Assembly: GCF_042649685.1 (NCBI RefSeq)
Contig: NZ_JBHRZT010000073.1
Coordinates: 62,001 to 126,000, forward strand
DNA length: 64,000 bases
Reading direction: 5' to 3'
Origin: Bacillus_BA songklensis
GTDB taxonomy: Bacteria > Bacillota > Bacilli > Bacillales > Bacillaceae_H
Positions 58,779 through 64,000 of the stretch are shown here, in pieces (position 1 is the stretch's first letter; each line of letters starts with the position of its first letter). A program made the position numbers and the translations under genes. The notes below the pieces were generated by a model that did no database searches, was not told the origin of the DNA, and saw only the letters and a program-made list of their open reading frames with translations.

Positions 58779-60065
58779 ATGGAAAAGTTAAAAATACAAG
58801 GTGGATATACATTGGACGGTACGGTGAGAATCAGCGGGGCGAAAAACAGCGCAGTTGCACTCATCCCAGCGACCATTTTAGCGGAATCTCCAGTCACGAT
58901 TGAGGGGTTACCGGACATTTCAGACGTGCAGATTTTAAGCGATTTGCTCGAAGAGATTGGCGGAAAAGTAACCTATGAAAACAATGAATTAACGGTTAAT
59001 CCAACGGAAATGGTGTCGATGCCCTTACCGAATGGTAAAGTCAAAAAACTGCGTGCCTCCTATTACTTAATGGGAGCCATGCTCGGACGTTTCAAAAAGG
59101 CGGTCATTGGATTGCCGGGAGGATGCCATTTAGGTCCTCGTCCTATCGACCAGCATATTAAGGGGTTTGAGGCATTAGGGGTTCAAGTGACCAATGAACA
59201 AGGCGCCATTTATCTTCGTGCGGAAGAGCTTAAAGGAGCCCGCATTTATCTGGACGTGGTAAGCGTAGGGGCGACCATTAATATCATGTTGGCGGCAGTA
59301 CGTGCCAAAGGGCGTACCATTATTGAAAATGCCGCGAAAGAACCGGAGATTATTGACGTGGCTACATTGCTTACGAATATGGGAGCGCGCATTAAAGGAG
59401 CGGGAACGGATGTTATTCGTATCGATGGAGTTGAACAGCTGAGAGGGTGCCGCCATTCCATTATCCCAGATCGCATTGAAGCGGGCACTTATATGATTAT
59501 GGCTGCAGGAATGGGCAAAGAGGTATTGGTTGATAATGTCATTCCGCAGCATTTGGAATCTTTAATTGCCAAAATGAGGGAAATGGGTGTTCGTGTGGAG
59601 ACTAATCCTGAGCAAGTTTTAGTAGCGGGTAGACAGCCATTAAAAGCAGTAGATATTAAAACACTAGTTTACCCAGGGTTTCCGACTGACTTGCAGCAGC
59701 CTTTCACTTCTTTATTGACAAAAGCCGCGGGTACAAGCGTAGTGACAGATACAATTTATAGTGCCCGTTTTAAACATATTGACGAGTTAAGAAGGATGAA
59801 TGCGGTAATCAAAGTGGAAGGGCGTTCTGCTATTATAAATGGTCCTGCTCAATTACAAGGAGCTAAAGTGAAGGCATCCGACTTACGAGCTGGAGCCGCT
59901 CTTGTCACAGCCGGATTAATGGCAAGAGGAATTACGGAAGTCACAGGATTAGAACACATTGATAGGGGTTACAGCCATCTTGTGGACAAGCTTTCAGGTT
60001 TAGGAGCCGTCATCTGGCGAGAAAGAATGACAGAACAAGAAATTGAGCAGTTTCAAAATTCATGA
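58779..60065 (+). CDS. murAB: UDP-N-acetylglucosamine 1-carboxyvinyltransferase 2 (MurAB/MurZ)
   Basis: 428 residues. GAKNSAVALIPATIL (about 19-33) with the KN pair, the PEP/fosfomycin Cys116 in GGCHLGPRPIDQHIKG, and GTYMIMAAGMG are intact. First committed step of peptidoglycan synthesis. In B. subtilis murAB (murZ) is the second MurA, located between ywjH (tal) and glpX, as here, so this copy is assigned by position. Two tandem family A repeats begin 2 bases after the stop. Confidence 0.93.
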   Translation: MEKLKIQGGYTLDGTVRISGAKNSAVALIPATILAESPVTIEGLPDISDVQILSDLLEEIGGKVTYENNELTVNPTEMVSMPLPNGKVKKLRASYYLMGAMLGRFKKAVIGLPGGCHLGPRPIDQHIKGFEALGVQVTNEQGAIYLRAEELKGARIYLDVVSVGATINIMLAAVRAKGRTIIENAAKEPEIIDVATLLTNMGARIKGAGTDVIRIDGVEQLRGCRHSIIPDRIEAGTYMIMAAGMGKEVLVDNVIPQHLESLIAKMREMGVRVETNPEQVLVAGRQPLKAVDIKTLVYPGFPTDLQQPFTSLLTKAAGTSVVTDTIYSARFKHIDELRRMNAVIKVEGRSAIINGPAQLQGAKVKASDLRAGAALVTAGLMARGITEVTGLEHIDRGYSHLVDKLSGLGAVIWRERMTEQEIEQFQNS

Positions 60066-60066
60066 A

Positions 60067-60273
60067 TATATGAATCCACATAAATCATGTAACATGGACA
60101 AAAGCGGTCCATGCCACATGATTTACGCATAAGGCTTCGTCCATTTCCCTTACGGGCCCTTGCCGAAGCCTTATACGAGAACCTTTTGAGTCTATTCAGG
60201 ATGCTCAAACAAAGGAACATAAACAGGATAACAAGCGATAGATGATGTTAAAAAATTAAGTAGGAGTTATATA
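60067..60273 (+). repeat. Family A MITE-like repeat, copy 8 (full length, tandem with copy 9)
   Basis: Begins TATATGAATCCACATAAATC 2 bases after the murAB stop; hairpin 1 AATCATGTAACATGGAC / GTCCATGCCACATGATT; CGCATAAG; hairpin 2 AAGGCTTCGTCC..TTTCCC TTAC GGGCCC..GCCGAAGCCTT; then CGAGAACCTTTTGAGTCTAT, GCGATAGATGATG, GTTAAAAAATTAAGTAGGAG and TTATATA. About 207 bp: the best reference copy, with both hairpins and both ends. Confidence 0.8.
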
Positions 60274-60420
60274 AAAATCGACATAAATAATTTGACATGA
60301 ACACAAAGCATCCATGTCGAATTATTTACGTATAAGCCTATCCAGGATGCAAGAACAGAAAAGGCGTGAATAGGATATAAAGAAGAGCGATTTATCTTGA
60401 AAATAAATAAGATTTATATA
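60268..60420 (+). repeat. Family A MITE-like repeat, copy 9 (tandem with copy 8, hairpin 2 lost)
   Basis: It shares TATATA with the end of copy 8. Hairpin 1 is AATAATTTGACATG / CATGTCGAATTATT: relative to others C-G is replaced by A-T on both arms. Hairpin 2 is lost (GTATAAGCCTATCC junction). Tail GATGCAAGAACAGAAAAGG, end GATTTATATA. Copies 8 and 9 together occupy nearly the whole murAB-glpX gap. Confidence 0.75.
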
Positions 60421-60448
60421 GATTAAAAAGACAACGGGGGAGAGGAAT

Positions 60449-61417
60449 ATGGAAAGAAGTTTATCAATGGAACTTGTACGTGTAACAGAAGCCGCAGCTT
60501 TAGCGTCTGCACGATGGATGGGGCGAGGTAAAAAAGATGAGGCTGATGAAGCGGCAACGTCTGCTATGAGAGATGTATTTGATACAGTTCCGATGAAGGG
60601 GACAGTTGTCATTGGAGAAGGGGAAATGGATGAGGCTCCAATGCTTTATATTGGAGAAAAACTTGGTACAGGTTATGGTCCTAGGGTAGACGTTGCAGTC
60701 GACCCGTTAGAGGGAACCAATATCGTCGCTTCAGGAGGCTGGAACGGTTTAGCAGTATTAGCTGTTGCCGACCATGGGAACTTGCTTCATGCACCGGATA
60801 TGTATATGGAAAAAATTGCTGTGGGACCTGAAGCGGTTGGCCAAATCGATATCAATGCACCGATTATTGATAATTTAAAAGCTGTTGCAAGGGCAAAAAA
60901 TAAGGACATTGAAGATGTGGTTGCAACTGTATTGAATCGTCCGCGACATGAACACATTATTAAAGAACTAAGAGAAGCGGGAGCCCGTATTAAACTAATC
61001 AATGACGGAGACGTGGCAGGTGCGATCAATACGGCGTTCGACCATACGGGTGTTGATATTCTCTTCGGTTCTGGAGGAGCGCCAGAGGGTGTCATTGCAG
61101 CTGTTGCATTAAAATGCCTTGGGGGAGAACTGCAAGGTAAGCTGTTGCCGCAAAATGACGAAGAACTGACTCGTTGCCGAACAATGGGTATCCAAGACAT
61201 CAATCGCGTACTCCGAATGGAAGATTTAGTAAAGGGTGACGATGCTATCTTTGCAGCGACCGGTGTTACAGATGGTGAGTTATTAAAAGGGGTTCAATTT
61301 AAAGGATTAATTGGAACGACTCACTCTTTAGTTATGCGTGCTAAGTCTGGCACAGTCCGTTTTATTGACGGCAGACACAGTTTGAAAAAGAAACCGAATC
61401 TAGTAATTAAGAATTAA
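60449..61417 (+). CDS. glpX: Class II fructose-1,6-bisphosphatase GlpX
   Basis: 322 residues. Lithium-sensitive-type metal motif VIGEGEMDEAPMLYIGEKLG (about 53-72), VDPLEGTNIVASGGWNGLAV (about 85-104) and GSGGAPEGVIAAVALK (about 205-220). Dephosphorylates fructose 1,6-bisphosphate for gluconeogenesis, opposing glycolysis next to the aldolase gene fbaA. GGGGGAGAGG precedes ATG. In B. subtilis ywjI lies between murAB and rho, as here. Could be co-transcribed with murAB through the tandem repeats. Confidence 0.93.
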   Translation: MERSLSMELVRVTEAAALASARWMGRGKKDEADEAATSAMRDVFDTVPMKGTVVIGEGEMDEAPMLYIGEKLGTGYGPRVDVAVDPLEGTNIVASGGWNGLAVLAVADHGNLLHAPDMYMEKIAVGPEAVGQIDINAPIIDNLKAVARAKNKDIEDVVATVLNRPRHEHIIKELREAGARIKLINDGDVAGAINTAFDHTGVDILFGSGGAPEGVIAAVALKCLGGELQGKLLPQNDEELTRCRTMGIQDINRVLRMEDLVKGDDAIFAATGVTDGELLKGVQFKGLIGTTHSLVMRAKSGTVRFIDGRHSLKKKPNLVIKN

Positions 61418-61452
61418 AACAATGAGCACCCAGTGGGGTGCTCATTGTTTTA
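61417..61452 (+). terminator. Terminator of glpX
   Basis: AACAATGAGCACCC (61418-61431) pairs with GGGGTGCTCATTGTT (61435-61449), followed by TTAAAG. 1 base after the glpX stop. Confidence 0.85.
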
Positions 61453-61454
61453 AA

Positions 61455-61876
61455 GGTTTTGCCTGACCATGATTGCTCGGTTGGTAATGAAAGAAAGCTA
61501 TCAAGGAAAAACTTGCTCTTAATAGTTAATGCAGGGATGAATGATAACTTGCATTTTTATAAGAGATAGCGGGCGAGTTTCGTACATACATTCCTTTTAG
61601 CTGTCTTTTTAGCGTTTCGCCCGGAAACACTTTTACGAATGCTGTTCCTTCAAAGGCGGACAGCATTCGTAAAAATATGTTGATTAAAAAGAGAGAAAAA
61701 GGGTAGAATATAAATTGCTACGTCAATTTAGTATGGACAAACTCTACTCAAATATACTTCCAGATTACCTTCTTTATCTTCAAAAAGTTATTCCATCCGT
61801 ATCTTTTCTCATATTTGCTGACAATCTTCAATATGGGGGAAAAATAGGAAATTATTGATTAAAGCGTGGTGTTTTA
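61455..61876 (+). promoter_or_regulatory. Long structured leader region of rho
   Basis: 422 bases without a gene. TTTTACGAATGCTGT (61631-61645) pairs perfectly with ACAGCATTCGTAAAA (61660-61674); an outer pair CGGGCGA (61570-61576)/TCGCCCG (61617-61623) lies upstream. C-rich unpaired stretches after the second hairpin (CTTCCAGATTACCTTC, 61758-61773) could serve as Rho loading. The rho start has only GTGGTG as a weak ribosome binding site. In B. subtilis rho is autoregulated by Rho-dependent attenuation in its leader; the same is likely here (inference). Confidence 0.45.
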
Positions 61877-63151
61877 ATGAGTTTAACATTATCGAATTTA
61901 GAAAATATGAAATTAAAAGAGCTTTACGAATTGGCTCGTGAGTATAAAATTTCTTATTATAGCAAGTTGACGAAAAAAGAACTTATTTTTGCCATTTTAA
62001 AAGCTCGAGCAGAGCAAGATGGTTTATTGTTTATGGAAGGTGTATTAGAAATTATTCAATCAGAAGGATTTGGTTTCCTTCGTCCGATTAACTATTCACC
62101 TAGTTCGGAAGATATTTATATCTCTGCTTCTCAAATTCGTCGCTTTGATTTGCGAAACGGTGATAAAGTGTCAGGTAAAGTTCGTCCGCCGAAAGAAAAT
62201 GAGCGTTATTATGGTTTGCTTCATGTAGAAGCAGTTAACGGAGACGATCCGGAATCAGCGAAAGAACGTGTTCACTTCCCGGCGTTAACACCAATTTATC
62301 CAAATCGCCAAATGGTGCTGGAAACCGAACCCCGGAATTTTTCGACGAGAATCATTGATTTGATTGCTCCGATTGGTTTCGGACAAAGGGGATTGATTGT
62401 AGCTCCCCCAAAAGCGGGGAAAACGATGTTATTGAAAGAGATTGCCAACAGCGTGACAACCAATCATCCTGAAGCAGAGCTCATTGTGCTGCTGATTGAT
62501 GAGCGTCCCGAGGAAGTAACGGACATTGAACGTTCGGTTGCCGGGGATGTGGTAAGCTCGACCTTCGACGAGGTGCCTGAAAACCATATTAAAGTGGCTG
62601 AACTGGTACTTGAGCGGGCGATGCGCCTTGTAGAGCATAAGAAAGATGTTATCATTCTTATGGATAGCATTACTCGCCTTGCCCGTGCTTATAACTTGGT
62701 TATCCCGCCAAGCGGTCGTACGTTGTCTGGTGGTATTGACCCGGCAGCATTCCATCGTCCGAAGCGTTTCTTTGGCGCGGCCCGTAATATTGAAGAGGGT
62801 GGAAGTTTAACAATTCTTGCGACTGCGCTTATTGATACGGGATCAAGAATGGACGATGTCATTTACGAAGAATTTAAAGGAACGGGTAATATGGAACTTC
62901 ACTTAGATCGTTCATTAGCGGAAAAACGCATTTTCCCTGCTATCGATATTAGACGTTCCGGAACCCGTAAAGAAGAATTGCTCATTCCAAAAGAGCATCT
63001 TGATCATTTGTGGACAATTCGTAAAACATTGTCGGATTCCCCGGATTTTGCAGAAAGATTTTTAAGACGCTTGAGACAGTCTAAATCAAATGCAGAATTC
63101 TTCAAAATATTGGAAGATGAGAAAAAAGCGGTCACGGCTGCAAAACGATAA
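61877..63151 (+). CDS. rho: Transcription termination factor Rho
   Basis: 424 residues. N-terminal Rho domain (LKELYELAREYKISYYSKLT), the cold-shock-like RNA-binding domain (GVLEIIQSEGFGFLRPINYS, about 55-74), and the ATPase with Walker A GLIVAPPKAGKTMLLKEIAN and DSITRLARAYNLVIPPSGRT. Hexameric RNA helicase terminating untranslated transcripts. Not essential in Bacillus but important for suppressing antisense transcription. ATG 61877 with a weak site upstream (see leader). Confidence 0.96.
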   Translation: MSLTLSNLENMKLKELYELAREYKISYYSKLTKKELIFAILKARAEQDGLLFMEGVLEIIQSEGFGFLRPINYSPSSEDIYISASQIRRFDLRNGDKVSGKVRPPKENERYYGLLHVEAVNGDDPESAKERVHFPALTPIYPNRQMVLETEPRNFSTRIIDLIAPIGFGQRGLIVAPPKAGKTMLLKEIANSVTTNHPEAELIVLLIDERPEEVTDIERSVAGDVVSSTFDEVPENHIKVAELVLERAMRLVEHKKDVIILMDSITRLARAYNLVIPPSGRTLSGGIDPAAFHRPKRFFGAARNIEEGGSLTILATALIDTGSRMDDVIYEEFKGTGNMELHLDRSLAEKRIFPAIDIRRSGTRKEELLIPKEHLDHLWTIRKTLSDSPDFAERFLRRLRQSKSNAEFFKILEDEKKAVTAAKR

Positions 63152-63168
63152 TTTGTAAAAACAGGTAG

Positions 63169-63197
63169 TTGCAAAACTGGTGGACCCTTGCTATAAT
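63169..63197 (+). promoter_or_regulatory. SigA promoter of rpmE
   Basis: TTGCAA (63169-63174), 17-base spacer, TATAAT (63192-63197), perfect spacing and near-consensus. About 125 bases before the rpmE start, leaving room for a leader. Confidence 0.85.
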
Positions 63198-63220
63198 TTC
63201 TTCATGTGTGTGTTTAGTAT

Positions 63221-63265
63221 GTGATGTCGAAACGAAATAGTTGATGCTATTATTTCGTCTATCAC
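63221..63265 (+). promoter_or_regulatory. Structured rpmE leader
   Basis: GTGAT (63221-63225) pairs with ATCAC (63261-63265); inside, ACGAAATA (63232-63239) pairs with TATTTCGT (63251-63258). Leader hairpins of L31 genes are known as autoregulation sites in several bacteria; this one is a candidate for binding by L31 or the ribosome (inference). Confidence 0.5.
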
Positions 63266-63320
63266 GTTGATTTATGTAACTCTGTTTCAGAATGATTCAG
63301 GGCGGAAGGAGATGAAAAGC

Positions 63321-63521
63321 ATGAAAACAGGAATTCATCCTAACTACAAAAAAGCCATGGTAAAATGTGCTTGTGGAAATGAATTTGAAAGCGGCTCTGT
63401 TAAAGAAGAGATTCGCGTTGAGGTTTGTTCTGATTGCCATCCATTCTACACGGGCCGTCAAAAATTCGCTTCTGCAGATGGTCGCGTAGATAGATTCAAC
63501 AAAAAATACGGTCTTAAGTAA
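63321..63521 (+). CDS. rpmE: 50S ribosomal protein L31, zinc form
   Basis: 66 residues. MKTGIHPNYKKAMVKCACGN carries CxC and EVCSDCHPFYTG the second CxxC, so this is the zinc-containing (C+) L31, in contrast to YtiA-type C- paralogues. ATG 63321 is preferred; AAGGAG lies 11 bases upstream and a second ATG at 63312 falls within the site. Terminator follows directly. Confidence 0.96.
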   Translation: MKTGIHPNYKKAMVKCACGNEFESGSVKEEIRVEVCSDCHPFYTGRQKFASADGRVDRFNKKYGLK

Positions 63522-63536
63522 TCAATATGATGTTAT

Positions 63537-63574
63537 AAAACAGGCAAGTGACTCTCAGTTCTTGCCTGTTTTTT
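63537..63574 (+). terminator. Terminator of rpmE
   Basis: AAAACAGGCAAG (63537-63548) pairs with CTTGCCTGTTTT (63561-63572), then TTA. Confidence 0.88.
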
Positions 63575-63607
63575 ACTTGAATAGCACTTTTGATACGGAA
63601 AAGTATA

Positions 63608-63717
63608 TATATGAATCCACGTAAATCGTTTCAGTTTATTCCGAGTGAGAAAAACTGGAGAGGCATGAACAGAAGAACAAGAAATCTTGGATGTTAAAAA
63701 TTGAACTGAATTCATAA
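63608..63717 (+). repeat. Family A MITE-like repeat, copy 10 (minimal, both hairpins lost)
   Basis: TATATGAATCCACGTAAATC starts the element, directly followed by CAGTTTATTCCGAGTGAGAA and the tail GAACAGAAGAACAAG..GATGTTAAAAATTGAACTG and end GAATTCATAAA. Hairpins 1 and 2 are absent. About 110 bp. It shows the two conserved ends and tail define the family independently of the hairpins. Confidence 0.7.
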
Positions 63718-63838
63718 AGTTAAGGAAGTTAAATTGATGGATGATGGCTTATGGAAGAGTAATCATCTACATAAATGAAATGAGAGAGTGAGAGCGGTTC
63801 ACTTCATTGGAATTACACGGAAGGGAGAAATCCGCGCC

Positions 63839-64000
63839 ATGTATGTAGTGAAGCAAAGCGGTTGGATTGAAGTTATTTGCGGCAGTATGTTTTCCGGGAA
63901 GTCAGAGGAACTCATTCGCCGGGTTCGTCGAACACAGTTTGCCAAGCAGGACGTGCAAGTATTTAAGCCTGCTATTGATAACCGATATAGTGAAGAAGCG
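63839..64000 (+). CDS. tdk: Thymidine kinase, N-terminal part (cut by window edge)
   Basis: The first 54 residues are visible. MYVVKQSGWIEVICGSMFSG and the P-loop GSMFSGKSEELIRRVRRTQF identify a TK1-type thymidine kinase; FKPAIDNRYSEE is the next block. Phosphorylates thymidine in nucleoside salvage. AAGGGAGAAA lies about 10 bases before ATG 63839. Position after rho-rpmE is as in B. subtilis. The rest lies outside the window. Confidence 0.95.
   Translation, partial: MYVVKQSGWIEVICGSMFSGKSEELIRRVRRTQFAKQDVQVFKPAIDNRYSEEA

Overview
This window is a chromosomal segment from an endospore-forming member of the Bacillaceae. The evidence is gene content and order: the run hemQ, pta, lipL, rsfA, ywfO, ywgA, ywhB-D, pbpG, speE-speB, ywiB, argS, uvsE/clsB remnants, fadF, acdA, rpoE, pyrG, ywjG, spo0F, fbaA, tal, murAB, glpX, rho, rpmE, tdk follows the order known from the Bacillus subtilis ywd-ywj region. 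Sporulation genes (spo0F, rsfA, gerQ, pbpG), low GC, AGGAGG-type ribosome binding sites and frequent TTG/GTG starts agree. I cannot name the species. No rRNA or tRNA gene, CRISPR array, prophage or intact transposase is visible.

Layout. 1-9 kb is accessory: a subtilisin C-terminus cut by the window edge, an SDR protein lacking the usual catalytic Ser/Tyr, a MarR-controlled efflux operon (WrbA-like flavoprotein, DHA2 MFS pump, HlyD-type adaptor) with three evenly spaced palindromic operators, an orphan Spo0B-like sensor kinase, a dead sugar ABC permease and a HAD phosphatase. 9-18 kb holds pdxK, a HisC-like aminotransferase and an alanine module (alr, ald, adeR, an alanine-type permease behind a consensus cre site). 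18-24 kb carries the oxidative pentose-phosphate pair gndA/zwf (convergent), ung, ywdI, ywdK and gerQ. 25-41 kb is the conserved housekeeping block up to argS, followed by two neighbouring pseudogenes (uvsE, clsB). 41-52 kb is an acyl-CoA/branched-chain catabolic block: fadF behind a promoter carrying a FadR-like operator, then thiolase, 3-hydroxybutyryl-CoA dehydrogenase, two acyl-CoA dehydrogenases, a TetR regulator and the fused isobutyryl-CoA mutase icmF. 52-64 kb is the rpoE-pyrG-spo0F-fbaA-tal-murAB-glpX-rho-rpmE-tdk block.

The most striking non-coding signal is a family of about ten dispersed, modular elements of roughly 110-210 bp (called family A here). They have short inverted ends (TATATGAATCC ... 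GGATTYATATA) and one or two internal hairpins whose arms differ between copies but keep pairing. They sit at the 3' ends of genes, once in tandem (murAB-glpX) and once as an inverted pair (ywjG-spo0F). A second palindromic family (B, around ACGGGCAGT...ACTGCCCGT) has about six full or partial copies. Both look like MITE-type elements without their own transposase; I recognise neither as a named family.

Other regulatory signals: a pyrG leader with a GGGC start and a GCUCCC attenuator (CTP sensing), a 15/16 match to the ParB parS site near ung, a Spo0A box near the orphan kinase, a structured rpmE leader and a long rho leader with a weak ribosome binding site. Functional assignments come from reading the sequence and remembered family features; no database search was run.
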